Source: an uncultured Flavobacteriaceae bacterium
Lineage (GTDB): Bacteria; Bacteroidota; Bacteroidia; Flavobacteriales; Flavobacteriaceae
NCBI GenBank assembly: GCA_947494565.1
Contig: CANLVG010000001.1
Location: 124,001-188,000, forward strand
Direction: 5' to 3'
Length of the DNA: 64,000 nt
The notes beneath the pieces are model-generated. The model had not been told where the DNA came from. It did not search any database and was given only the letters and a program-made list of their open reading frames with translations. Positions 18,877-28,454 of this stretch are shown here, in pieces (the first letter of the stretch is position 1; each line of letters opens with the position of its first letter). Both the position numbers and the translations under genes were made by a program.

Positions 18877-19215
18877 ATGAAGAAATATCAGCTTGGAGAG
18901 TTTGAGGAAATTGTGCTTTTAACGGTTGGCGTACTCCATGGGGAGGCCTATGGGGTAGCCATTAAAGCGGAAATTGAAAAACAGTTACAGCGTAAAGCTT
19001 CTGTAGGTGCGCTTCAGTCTGCACTCAGGCGTATGGAGGGCAAAGGCTTTCTTATTTCCGAGCTTGGGGAAGCAACCAAGGTCAGAGGTGGTAAGCGAAA
19101 ACGCTATTTTAAGATCACCGCATTAGGGAAGGAAGCCTTACAATTTACGATGCAAACCCGGTTAGACTTGTGGGGGCAAATTCCTGATATGGACTTTCAA
19201 TTTAAGCCATGCTAA
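18877..19215 (+). CDS. PadR family transcriptional regulator
   Basis: This 112-residue protein is a winged helix-turn-helix PadR regulator. It opens LGEFEEIVLLTVGVLHGEAYG, continues with the recognition-helix region VGALQSALRRMEGKGFL, and has the basic wing KVRGGKRKRYFKIT. PadR proteins repress genes of efflux or stress functions and respond to small ligands. Its stop overlaps the start of the FtsX-type permease by 7 bases, a common Bacteroidota pair. Two direct repeats just upstream are probable binding sites. Confidence 0.92.
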   Translation: MKKYQLGEFEEIVLLTVGVLHGEAYGVAIKAEIEKQLQRKASVGALQSALRRMEGKGFLISELGEATKVRGGKRKRYFKITALGKEALQFTMQTRLDLWGQIPDMDFQFKPC

Positions 19216-21791
19216 AAAAACTAGCCATACGACTATTGAAGCTCTATTGTCATACCGATTTTCAAGAGGATATTCTGGGTGACTTAGACGAATACTATCA
19301 AAATAATCTGAAAACGAAAGGGAGATCTTATGCCAATGCGACCTTTTTAATAGATGTGCTATTGCTGTTTCGACTCTCGCTCTTGCGTCGTAAATGGTTT
19401 GATCTCAACCTAATAAACGGAGCCATGTTTAAAACAATAGTTACAACAAGCTTTCGCGTGTTTTGGAAAGAACGCGGCTATGCCCTACTCAACGTATTAG
19501 GTCTTACAATCGGCCTGACGGCAAGTATTTTACTATTTCTCTATGTTCAATCGGAGCAATCCGTAAATGGGTTTCACACCGATATAGACCAACTATATCA
19601 GGTTATGGAAAATAGAACCTATTCAGGCGTAATCAGTACAAGTGACCAGACGCCCGGACCACTCAACACCACATTTAAGCAGGACTTCCCAGAGGTTGAA
19701 GCTATAGCTGCCTATACCTGGGTATATGAGCCCTACTTTATAAAAAAAGATTACCGGCAACGGGAAAGTGGCATATGGGCCAGTCAAGACTTCTTTCAAA
19801 TTTTTGATGTAGATTTTATTGAGGGGAATGCGCGGAATGCCCTCACTTCACCTTCACAAATCTATTTTTCAAGAAGTGCCAAAGAACGTTTGTTCGGCAA
19901 GGAACCAGCCCTAGCGCAAACTATTGAGATAGATGGTTGGGGCACCTTTGAGGTGGCCGGTGTTTTTGAGGATATACCCACTGAAAGTACGATCGATTTT
20001 GAGTTTGTTGCCCCTTTTCTGCGCTGGAAACAGACAAATAACTGGGTAGATGAATGGAGCAACAGTGGAATCAAGGGTATAGCCAAGCTGAAACCCTATA
20101 CCGATATTAATGAATTTAATGCCAAGATTGAAGATTACGTACGACATAAAATAGGTCAAAAAGAGCCTGCCGGAACCATATTTCTACAACCATTTAAAGA
20201 CCGCTACTTATTCTCGAACTATGAAAATGGGGAGTTGAAGGGAGGACGAATTATCTATGTTCGCCTGTTTACAATGGTCGCCTTTTTTATTCTACTCATT
20301 GCGGCTATTAATTTTATTAACCTGGTAACAGCCCGTTCCACGAGAAGAGCAAAAGAAGTGGGGGTTAAAAAAGTAATAGGTTCTACCCGTGGGCATTTAC
20401 TGTTGCAATTTATGACAGAGTCGGTGTTGCTGGCCATTTTCGCCACGCTGCTGGCCGGACTCCTGGTCATGTTGACTATAGATTACCTTAACGTCTTAGT
20501 CGGTAAGAACTTGGTCTTTTCCTTAATTAGCTTCAATCAATTTTTTGGGCTATTGGCCATAGGATTCGTAGTTGGCTTGGTCTCGGGCATCTATCCTTCT
20601 GTAGTGCTTTCAAATTTTAATGCGGTTCGCGTTTTGAAAGGTAGTTTAAAAGCTTCCAATGGGTCGAATAGCTTCAGAAAAGGTCTGGTTATTTTCCAAT
20701 TCATGATTTCCACTACGCTGATCATAGCTACTTTAGTGGTTCAAAAACAGCTGAATTTTATGGAAAATAAGGAGTTGGGATTCTCGAAAGAAAATGTGGT
20801 AATGGTTCCATTAGAAGGCAAATTATTAGATCAAAATGTTCAAAATCAGCTGAAATCCAGGTTATCGGCTAACCCAAACTTCACCCATATGGCCTTTTCA
20901 GGAAGTTCAGCGCTTACCTATGGTACATCAACAGACAGCGGCTTTACTTGGCCGGGTAGGGCTAGTGAACTCAGAGCAAGTTTTCAAATTATTCAAACGG
21001 GCCATGATTTCCTGGAAACGTATCAAATGGAACTGGTGGACGGAAGATTTTTTGATCCTTCTTTGGCTACGGATTCGCTTCATGTGATTATCAATGAACA
21101 AGCCGCTAACCTTATGAACGTGGAGAAGCTTTTGAACCATCCCGTATCCTTTTGGGGCAGAACGGGTCGTATTATTGGTGTTGTCAAAGATTTTCACTTC
21201 CGTTCGTTACACTCCCCTATTGAGCCATTGATTATCAGTTTAAGACCGGAAAATAGTGTGATACTTAACCTTAGAATGAATGATCATGATATGCAAGCAA
21301 GCCTAGCTTTTCTAGAAAAAACACTGAAAGAAATAAACCCTGATTACCCATTTGAGTATACTTTTCTGAATGATAGTTACAAAGCACAATACCAAAGTGA
21401 GATGGTAGTAGGAACGTTAGGGAATTACTTTTCCGGGATTGCCATTTTTATCGCATTACTAGGATTATTTGGTTTGGCAAGTTTTGCTGCCGAACAGCGA
21501 ATAAAGGAGATTGGGATCAGAAAGGTCTTAGGTGCCGGCGTTTTAAACATTATACTACAAATGTCCAAAGGTTTTCTCGTATTGGTGAGTGTTGGTTTTT
21601 TGGTTGCCGTACCGATCAGTTACTTTTTTATGACGGGCTGGTTAGAAGCTTTTACCTATCGTACTGAATTAGGTGTTTCGACCTTCCTTAGCGCTGGTGC
21701 TGCTTCCCTCCTTATTACGCTGGTAACTATTAGTTATCATGCATTAAGGGCTGCCAATTCAAATCCGTTAAAGAGCTTGAGGTATGAGTAG
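19209..21791 (+). CDS. FtsX/MacB-type ABC permease with permease-prefix domain
   Basis: This 860-residue inner-membrane protein starts with a permease prefix domain 2 (about 1-75, HTDFQEDILGDLDEYY), linked to PadR-paired transporters. It continues with two MacB-like periplasmic core/FtsX repeats: helix about 90-115, periplasmic domain to about 350, FtsX helices about 350-480, a second periplasmic region 500-730, and terminal FtsX helices about 735-850. The motif EIGIRKVLGA is typical. No ATPase gene adjoins it, so it must recruit one encoded elsewhere. The likely role is export or lipoprotein/peptide handling under PadR control. Confidence 0.9.
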   Translation: MLKKLAIRLLKLYCHTDFQEDILGDLDEYYQNNLKTKGRSYANATFLIDVLLLFRLSLLRRKWFDLNLINGAMFKTIVTTSFRVFWKERGYALLNVLGLTIGLTASILLFLYVQSEQSVNGFHTDIDQLYQVMENRTYSGVISTSDQTPGPLNTTFKQDFPEVEAIAAYTWVYEPYFIKKDYRQRESGIWASQDFFQIFDVDFIEGNARNALTSPSQIYFSRSAKERLFGKEPALAQTIEIDGWGTFEVAGVFEDIPTESTIDFEFVAPFLRWKQTNNWVDEWSNSGIKGIAKLKPYTDINEFNAKIEDYVRHKIGQKEPAGTIFLQPFKDRYLFSNYENGELKGGRIIYVRLFTMVAFFILLIAAINFINLVTARSTRRAKEVGVKKVIGSTRGHLLLQFMTESVLLAIFATLLAGLLVMLTIDYLNVLVGKNLVFSLISFNQFFGLLAIGFVVGLVSGIYPSVVLSNFNAVRVLKGSLKASNGSNSFRKGLVIFQFMISTTLIIATLVVQKQLNFMENKELGFSKENVVMVPLEGKLLDQNVQNQLKSRLSANPNFTHMAFSGSSALTYGTSTDSGFTWPGRASELRASFQIIQTGHDFLETYQMELVDGRFFDPSLATDSLHVIINEQAANLMNVEKLLNHPVSFWGRTGRIIGVVKDFHFRSLHSPIEPLIISLRPENSVILNLRMNDHDMQASLAFLEKTLKEINPDYPFEYTFLNDSYKAQYQSEMVVGTLGNYFSGIAIFIALLGLFGLASFAAEQRIKEIGIRKVLGAGVLNIILQMSKGFLVLVSVGFLVAVPISYFFMTGWLEAFTYRTELGVSTFLSAGAASLLITLVTISYHALRAANSNPLKSLRYE

Positions 21792-21874
21792 TAAGGCAGG
21801 CGCGCGCTACATCCAGCTCACAAAATAAAATCCTCCACCGTAAAACTCCATTTGAGGCCTATTCTGCCTAAATC

Positions 21875-23005
21875 TCATAGGGCTTCCCAAATTCGGATGA
21901 CTTGCTTCAATAGGTCATCCGAAGCATACGAACTGATATTTGTTAAGAGTATCTTACCAATTCCCGTTTCTTTATCAAAACCCATCAAACAGATCACGCC
22001 ATAATTACCTCCATTATGTCCAACTTTAGTCCCTTTTAATTCCCAAAAAACGCCATTTCCTTCCGATAAATTCATCATTTTTTGAAATGATTCGGGTTGA
22101 AGAATATCACTATCCCCTTGAAAACCTTTAATCATATGGGATAAATACTCCGATAATTCCTGACATGAAAGCATCATACCGCCTGCTGGATACAAAATGG
22201 GGCGATAGGGCGGTATTTCTATTTTATTCTGAAAATAGCTTGTAGGAAGCTGTTCTGACGTATGTTTCCAAACCCCAACTGGAAAACCGAATTGGTTTGT
22301 GATCAATTCTTCGATGTACCGATCATATGAGATACCGGTCTTCACTTCTATGATATAAGCCGCTAAGGCTGCCCCGATATTACTATATACGTAGGTGTCC
22401 CCAGGTACCGTCTTGGCGAACCTTTTTTTTGTGTAATGGACTCCGTCCTTGCTTAAGGCTGCTTTTAAAAAATCCCCAAGGCTTGTTTTTGTATTATCTG
22501 CCCAACTGCTGAACGTTTTGAAACTATCCTTGCCCATTTCCTTTTTTGAAAGTGTTAAGGGGCCATCCAAATACCATGATTTTTTTTCGATATCCTCATC
22601 TAAAATAGCAGATGTATGGGTTGCCAAGTGCCTGATGGTAATTTCGGAGTCGTGGTATGGATGAACTACTTTGAATGGCAGCACCTCATTAACGGGAGTA
22701 TCTAAAGTCAATTTTCCCTCTTCTAGGAGTGTCATGATACCAAGACCGATAAATGTCTTTGATACAGAGGCAATATTAAATCGTTGCTTGCTTGAAAATT
22801 TTAAGTGTCGATCCAAATTTTCATAGCCATAACTTTTTAGAAATACTATGGAATCCGAATTTACCTTAGCTATGGAAAAACCTGGGATTTCAGAGGATTC
22901 ATATAGGTTTTCGATCTTGGAATCAAGCGTTTTATTTAGGTCTTGGCCAATGGAAATGGTCGCACCAAATACAATTAAAAATAATGTGGTTATACGTGTA
23001 TGCAT
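21875..23005 (-). CDS. Serine beta-lactamase-like hydrolase
   Basis: This 376-residue secreted hydrolase (signal peptide about 1-20, ending SIGQ) has all three motifs of the class-C beta-lactamase-like family: SVSK at about residue 80-83, YSN in YVYSNIGAALAAY, and HNGG near the C-terminus. It is therefore a complete enzyme, in contrast to the homologue at 11505-12782. The family covers esterases and peptidases. It is monocistronic, convergent with the permease gene. The substrate is unknown. Confidence 0.87.
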   Translation of the reverse strand: MHTRITTLFLIVFGATISIGQDLNKTLDSKIENLYESSEIPGFSIAKVNSDSIVFLKSYGYENLDRHLKFSSKQRFNIASVSKTFIGLGIMTLLEEGKLTLDTPVNEVLPFKVVHPYHDSEITIRHLATHTSAILDEDIEKKSWYLDGPLTLSKKEMGKDSFKTFSSWADNTKTSLGDFLKAALSKDGVHYTKKRFAKTVPGDTYVYSNIGAALAAYIIEVKTGISYDRYIEELITNQFGFPVGVWKHTSEQLPTSYFQNKIEIPPYRPILYPAGGMMLSCQELSEYLSHMIKGFQGDSDILQPESFQKMMNLSEGNGVFWELKGTKVGHNGGNYGVICLMGFDKETGIGKILLTNISSYASDDLLKQVIRIWEAL

Positions 23006-23301
23006 AGATTTTGTCCGTATTCATTAAACAATTCGATCGTTGTTATCGGAATTTATTTTAAAGTGAGATTCCTAAACAAGCTTTATAATATCTCCCGAGG
23101 GTTCTAGTCCCCAATGCGTGTGTCTTTCATCGCAAGTTCTAGGACGAGGTCGGTTTTCTGATTTTCCTTACTGATAAACAGGGTTAGTATTACTATCGCA
23201 CTTTTAAGCGATACATGAGGTGGTTAGTTAAACTTCATCTTCTTTATTCGAAGACAAAATAAACGCATACCTAACAGAAAAAATTGGAGAATTGGGACAT
23301 G

Positions 23302-24168
23302 CTAATCTGTTTTGAATGTCCAATAGGTACCATTGTTGCTGATATTACGAATTGAAGAGAAGAATTTACTTGGATTTAGACCGGTAATTGACTTGAAATG
23401 ATTTATAAAATCCGATTGGTCGTAGTATTCATTATCATAAGCAACGTGACTTAACTCCGGCTTGGTAATGGCTTCTTCATAAAACAATAGTGCCTTCCTA
23501 AATTTTACCACCGATTTAAATTCTTCCACGGAAAAACACAAATGCTTTTTAAACAATCGCAATAGTGTTTTTCTGCTTATCAATAGGTGGTCTGCCAATT
23601 CTTGGATTTTAGGCATTTTGGAAGAGTTAAAAATTAAATCAATAGCTTTTTGAACACGTTCGTCTTCAAATTCTTTGAAGTGATTTTTAAAAAAAGAGTC
23701 CAATAAATTTCTTTTGTCGGTCAAACTAGGCGCGTTAAATACCAAGCTTGAAGTGCTTAAAAAATCATTGCCGAAATAGTCGAAATGAGAAGCGCTTTTA
23801 TTCTGCACCAATTTATGTAAGGGTTGATCAATGAAGTGGTTGATGCCCAACGGGTGAAAAACAACTCCTATTTTATTAAATACACCTCTTAATCTTACCT
23901 CTTTACTTGTTTTATTATTTATGGTTAGAATGACTTCTTTTGCATCGGATTGTATGGGCAAATACGTCTTTCCATTTTCATTCCACTGTATTTTCACCTT
24001 GCTATATACATTGAGCGCTACTAAATAATGGGGGTGGTATACAATGTCCTTACTGAAATGCGCGTCTTTCGATTCGTGGAAATAGTAATAGGCAATGTGT
24101 TTTGCTACGTCTTTATCCTGCGGCACTATTGTTTTAAATGTATCCATTACCCAATCGAAATACCTCAA
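23302..24168 (-). CDS. AraC family transcriptional regulator
   Basis: This 288-residue protein has an N-terminal beta-rich sensing region (about 1-160) and a C-terminal AraC domain (about 175-275) with IQELADHLLISRKTLLRLFKKHL and the second helix-turn-helix LSHVAYDNEYYDQSDFINHFKSITG. The domain order matches DUF6597-type AraC regulators. It stands alone between unrelated genes. The 296 bases downstream (23006-23301) contain the promoter of the serine hydrolase gene and nothing else I recognise. The ligand and targets are unknown. Confidence 0.87.
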   Translation of the reverse strand: MRYFDWVMDTFKTIVPQDKDVAKHIAYYYFHESKDAHFSKDIVYHPHYLVALNVYSKVKIQWNENGKTYLPIQSDAKEVILTINNKTSKEVRLRGVFNKIGVVFHPLGINHFIDQPLHKLVQNKSASHFDYFGNDFLSTSSLVFNAPSLTDKRNLLDSFFKNHFKEFEDERVQKAIDLIFNSSKMPKIQELADHLLISRKTLLRLFKKHLCFSVEEFKSVVKFRKALLFYEEAITKPELSHVAYDNEYYDQSDFINHFKSITGLNPSKFFSSIRNISNNGTYWTFKTD

Positions 24169-24276
24169 TAATACAATATATTTAAGAGTATAGCTGCGGT
24201 CATGAAAAAAATAGTACGGGCCATTTAAGAAGTTGGGCTACAATACACTCAAGTCGCAAAAGTCTGCCATGCCGCG

Positions 24277-24299
24277 TACCTGCCTGTAGTAGGCAGGTA
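24277..24299. repeat. Perfect short hairpin of dispersed type
   Basis: Arms tacctgcct (24277-24285) and aggcaggta (24291-24299) flank a 5-base loop. The cctgcct core is shared with 9351-9362 and the complement of 58863-58874. There is no T tract, so it is better read as a small palindromic intergenic repeat than as a terminator. Confidence 0.5.
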
Positions 24300-24390
24300 G
24301 AACACCCCTCTCCTACCGTCGGCTCAAAGAATAGGATTCCATTATCTTTTTTGAGACTCTCAATAGAGTCATTAACCAAAACAATAGCAG

Positions 24391-24459
24391 ATGGATCAGA
24401 AAAAAAAAGAACCTATTGATGATATTTTAAAAATGCTACGATATACCATAAACCAATAA
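24391..24459 (+). CDS. Possible 22-residue short ORF upstream of a lipoprotein gene
   Basis: An ATG at 24391 opens 22 codons ending in TAA at 24459, 18 bases before the next start codon. The translation is MDQKKKEPIDDILKMLRYTI plus two residues. It is charged, mostly helical in appearance, and has no known family. It may be a leader peptide, a gene remnant or chance. Nothing in the sequence proves translation. Confidence 0.2.
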   Translation: MDQKKKEPIDDILKMLRYTINQ

Positions 24460-24477
24460 CATTTAAAAAAGAATACT

Positions 24478-27012
24478 ATGAAAACCTTTTTAAAGATTTT
24501 TTTGCCAATGGTGGCCATTGCAGGTTTTATTTGGGCCTGTAGTTCCAATGATGATGTGGCTCAAATGATGGACGACGATGTATCGATCAGTGACGATGTT
24601 GACCCTTCTGAAGATGAGCCCGATACTTCAGATAAAGTCCAAATGGTAGATATTCAAATCTCCTTACCCACGGCAAGTGATTTTGACCTTAATCGAACTT
24701 CTGTTCTATCTATGGGTTCGTCTTCTCAGGTTTCAGGAACAAAAGCTACTGGTATTCTTTTTAATCCCGGTACTGTTGAACTCGCTTATTTACTTGATGA
24801 AAATGACAATCTGGTTTTAGCGGGTTTTGTTGCGAATGATAAAAAAGAAATTTCCATTGAGACCACTGCCGAGGTTCTTTTATATTTTGGAATGGTTTCT
24901 TCCCTTCGCCACGTGGACTATAAAAATTTGTTTGTTGAGAGTATAGGTCAACAAGAACCCTTTCAAGCATTTTCAGCTAGTTTGGAAACACTATTTGTAC
25001 AAAATAGCACGGTCGTTGCTGAAGGTGGATATATAGACGACCTTAACAATGCTATAAGTGCCTTTACCGAAAAGGAAACTATAGCCATTGGTTCAAAAAT
25101 TGATTTTGGACCTATTAACAGTAGTGGCTTATCCCTTAACGAAATAAGTGATAAGTCGTTTAATGTAACAAATAACTATCCAAGACGCGCGCACGCTTTT
25201 CTCTACAAGAAATCGTACAAGAATTTATTGGGTGAGGAGACTATTATCAATTCGGAAATTGAAGGGAATGACATCTCCGACAGAGAACTGGATATCCCTT
25301 TTGTATCACTCGGGAATGAAAACAATGAAAATTTTCAAGGACAAGTAACCAATTTTAACCTTTGCTCACAGGGTGCCAGATATGCTGGAAAAACATCTGA
25401 AGAGCTGGGCCTTGAAATCGCTGATAATAGAAGCTCTGAAACCTATGAACTATCCGTTATAGGCCCTGGCCGAGGAACGGCATCTGAACGTGACCTGACC
25501 GTTAGAGAACAAGAAAAATTTGAGGAATTGTCAATTCAAACATTTGTTTTGGACTATTTCCTACCTGTTTTAATGGACGTTGGTGGTAATAGAGATGTAT
25601 ATTCAACCAAAGTACTACAAAATGCAAGTGGTTTAACAGCGTCTGTTGAACCCGTTCTCCGCGCTCATGACGCTTCTATAAATGCTGTATTGGAAAACGA
25701 TTTTGAGACTGCTCTTAAAGAATTTCTACCATTTTTGTATGGTGACATACGACTATCCAATGATTTAAGAAACATAATGACCGCTCTGTACAATATTGTT
25801 TCAGAGGGCAGTTCACCCAATACCTTTATTCAAAACAATGAGTTGATACAACAGGGTGAATTAAGATATTTAAAAATTTCTACGGCAATCTTAAGAGCCT
25901 TAAATGAGTCGGTAGGTATTGGTTGTGTCAATCAGCGGTTGGGAGTTTCCTCAAAATTGGAAAAGTGGGATGTCACCATTACCGAGGGTCTGGTAAAATT
26001 AAAGCCCGAAGAAATGACCACAGTACCATTTGCAGAAGGAAAAGAAATTAATGCTATGGCATTTTTCGACTTACAAAGTGGTGAGGAATTTGAATATGAA
26101 TGGAGCACAACAACCCTATTTGGCGGTGTGCTTTATGACTTGGAAAATAATCAAAACGGTTCGTCTTTTACGACATCGAACAGTAAAGTAAGTTTTATCA
26201 GTAATGCGTCTACAGGTCAATTGGGTGAAGGTGAAAATTTGGAGACGGTAACCGTAAAGCTATTTGTAAAGAATGGTGGTATGAGAGAAGAGATTGGAAC
26301 AGCTACAATGACCGTTGATGTCAAAAAAGAAACGTTTGAAATAAGGCCTAAAGAAATTACTATAGAAGGCGACGATCAAGTACGACTTAACTTAGTTCAT
26401 AACGGTGGTACAACGGAAATACCCAACGACCAAATGGATTATAAAGTAGTGTGGACTACTGATGGAAATTATGGTCTATTTAGAGGATATCATGTTTCTG
26501 AATTAAATTTTAACGAGGGATTTACCAGATACGATGCGTTTGATACTGAAGTTGAGGAAGGTGTTGAACAAATAAAAGTATCAATATATGCGAAACCCAA
26601 GGATAGCGAGGAACCCTTTAGATTGTTGGATGAGGCAGAAGCCACTATCACCATTAAAAACGAAGAAAACATCAAGTATCTCTATGTCTCTGTAGACAAA
26701 CTGCTTTATGATGATCCCAATGGTACTGATGGAGCATATGGCTATTTTGTGTTTTTTGAATTTGCTCCAGAACCTAATGCGGAAAGCTATGCTTTAACAG
26801 TAAAAGAGTTGAAATTTGGAAACAATACAACAAGTTTTGTAAATCAAGGTGACAATTGGACAGCGGGAAATGATGGTGATTTGATTAATGGAAAATATCG
26901 ATTTACTACGTACACAGGGAGTGGTCCTGGTACAGCTAGAGCAGATGCCGCAGCGGCACTTGCCACACTTGAAGGTTTTGCGCAGGTAAGGGTCGTACTT
27001 AAACCGGAATAA
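24478..27012 (+). CDS. Large uncharacterised lipoprotein
   Basis: This 844-residue protein has a lipobox (IWAC, cysteine 21) followed by a very acidic stretch to about residue 60, typical of surface-exported flavobacterial lipoproteins. Residues 60-530 are of no family I know. The region about 545-755 contains two or three immunoglobulin-like beta modules, judged from repeating patterns such as ATMTVDVKKE and AEATITIKNE at module ends. The C-terminal about 100 residues form another beta-rich segment. It is monocistronic, with a possible 22-codon frame just upstream. Role unknown; adhesion or surface binding is a guess. Confidence 0.75.
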   Translation: MKTFLKIFLPMVAIAGFIWACSSNDDVAQMMDDDVSISDDVDPSEDEPDTSDKVQMVDIQISLPTASDFDLNRTSVLSMGSSSQVSGTKATGILFNPGTVELAYLLDENDNLVLAGFVANDKKEISIETTAEVLLYFGMVSSLRHVDYKNLFVESIGQQEPFQAFSASLETLFVQNSTVVAEGGYIDDLNNAISAFTEKETIAIGSKIDFGPINSSGLSLNEISDKSFNVTNNYPRRAHAFLYKKSYKNLLGEETIINSEIEGNDISDRELDIPFVSLGNENNENFQGQVTNFNLCSQGARYAGKTSEELGLEIADNRSSETYELSVIGPGRGTASERDLTVREQEKFEELSIQTFVLDYFLPVLMDVGGNRDVYSTKVLQNASGLTASVEPVLRAHDASINAVLENDFETALKEFLPFLYGDIRLSNDLRNIMTALYNIVSEGSSPNTFIQNNELIQQGELRYLKISTAILRALNESVGIGCVNQRLGVSSKLEKWDVTITEGLVKLKPEEMTTVPFAEGKEINAMAFFDLQSGEEFEYEWSTTTLFGGVLYDLENNQNGSSFTTSNSKVSFISNASTGQLGEGENLETVTVKLFVKNGGMREEIGTATMTVDVKKETFEIRPKEITIEGDDQVRLNLVHNGGTTEIPNDQMDYKVVWTTDGNYGLFRGYHVSELNFNEGFTRYDAFDTEVEEGVEQIKVSIYAKPKDSEEPFRLLDEAEATITIKNEENIKYLYVSVDKLLYDDPNGTDGAYGYFVFFEFAPEPNAESYALTVKELKFGNNTTSFVNQGDNWTAGNDGDLINGKYRFTTYTGSGPGTARADAAAALATLEGFAQVRVVLKPE

Positions 27013-27354
27013 ATACAATGAACCTAAACCTTTTCCCTCTTTTTCATGTAGAAAAACGGTTGTGAGTCATTAAACGTTTGAAAATCTATAAATTCCTCAT
27101 ACTGTTCAATGGGTATGGGGAGTTTTATAAAAAGTGAAAAACAGAAACGACCAATATTTTGAGCGCATCAACACCTGGTTGCTGTTTTTGATCGAAAAGA
27201 AGTATGTTGTTCTGATGTGGAGTTTGCCAATGATGTCTGTCTGTAACTTGTGAACTTTTGACAGTGGGTATCGAGGCGTACCTGCATCACACTTTGTAAA
27301 TAGGATAGATTACGACTACTAACTAATAGGACACGGATGCCGGAGTTCATTTCG
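27013..27354. other. Convergent intergenic region
   Basis: This 342-base gap lies between convergent genes. A plus-strand run around 27142-27252 reads without stops (NDQYFERINTW...) but has no start or known match, so a decayed gene fragment is possible. No clear terminator hairpin was found. Confidence 0.35.
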
Positions 27355-28128
27355 CTATAGCTTACGGATTTTCATATTACGGAACCAAGACTCAAAGTAC
27401 CAGTTCTGTAGCGCAATCCTCCCCTGGGTCGCCTTCCCGAAACCAGGAGCGTCCTTAAAACCGGAATTGGCAATTTTGGTTCGCCAAGCGAGTGATTTTA
27501 GATCTTCTTCCGCGGTCAGTTTGCCATTGAGGTAGAATTGAATTTTTCCTGCTTGTTGCACTATTCGAGTGGTATTCCATTGACCTTTAGGTTTGGCGGC
27601 TACCTGATTTACTTGTGGGGATAACCCCCAAAGACAGCCGGGCCGTTTCAAAGGGGTTTTCGTATCCATATGCTCGGGTTCCAAGAGTTGGTATTCCGGT
27701 CCTGTCTGATAGGTAGCCGTATATTCCGGGGACTCCTGAACATTGATAAAAACACCTCCGTTTCCTCTGAGCGCCATTTGCCAATCAAAGACTAGCTCGT
27801 AGTTTTCAAATTCCTTATCGGTCACCAAATCCCCAAAAACCTTGGTTTCATCAGTAGCATTACAATAAAGAACACCCTTGCGTACTTCCCAGGCCGAAAA
27901 TCGGGTGGAGTCCGAGTTGTTGAAAAGATGCCAGCCGTTAAGCGTCTTACCATCAAAGAGCAGTTCCCAACCCTGTTCCTTTTCGATATCGAGTAATTGG
28001 TTATGTACCTTATTTTTTATGGCGAGTTCTTTGGAGCGTTCAATCTGGAATTTTTCTTTGGGTTCCGTTCTACAGGAGATTTCAATGAGGAGGATGGTCA
28101 GCACTAGGATAAGGGAAGTTCGAATCAT
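27355..28128 (-). CDS. DUF1080 (3-keto-disaccharide hydrolase-like) lipoprotein
   Basis: This 257-residue lipoprotein (lipobox EISC, cysteine 19) contains one DUF1080 domain (about 50-255). Landmarks are GWELLFDGKTLNGWH at its start, the GGVFINVQE motif, ETAYQTGPEYQLLE-type strand near the middle, and KPKGQWNTTRIV. DUF1080 domains have a concanavalin-like fold; members were linked to 3-keto-glycoside hydrolysis. Here it stands alone without sugar oxidoreductases, so its substrate is uncertain. Confidence 0.88.
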   Translation of the reverse strand: MIRTSLILVLTILLIEISCRTEPKEKFQIERSKELAIKNKVHNQLLDIEKEQGWELLFDGKTLNGWHLFNNSDSTRFSAWEVRKGVLYCNATDETKVFGDLVTDKEFENYELVFDWQMALRGNGGVFINVQESPEYTATYQTGPEYQLLEPEHMDTKTPLKRPGCLWGLSPQVNQVAAKPKGQWNTTRIVQQAGKIQFYLNGKLTAEEDLKSLAWRTKIANSGFKDAPGFGKATQGRIALQNWYFESWFRNMKIRKL

Positions 28129-28454
28129 GTCACGCTATCTATGGCAATCGGTTACTAGTTAGGTTCTGGTTCCAAAATCTTTGGAGCTTCTAAAATAGCA
28201 ATATAAGGCAACACCCCCTATTTTTTTCTCTATTCATGCAAGCAATCCCGCTAAGGTCTATTCTTATAAGATGTTCCAATGAATCTAGGGAATGGGTTTC
28301 AATCCCTTTTTCAGGAAAAAAATCCGAGGAAGACGAAGTGCCTATTTGACCTTCCCTTTTTTAGGAGTAGTGCAGTTATTGAATTGAGAATTAATTTTTA
28401 AAGCTGGTTTGAAATCCTTACCATAACTATCCGGATACTTTTTTTGAGTACATG
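28129..28454. other. Intergenic region, nothing recognised
   Basis: This 326-base gap separates two minus-strand genes. It must hold the promoter of the DUF1080 gene. I see no small gene or strong hairpin. Confidence 0.4.

Noticed and set aside
27142-27252. Stop-free run reading NDQYFERINTW on the plus strand
   Set aside because: No start codon, no known match and short length; at most a decayed fragment.
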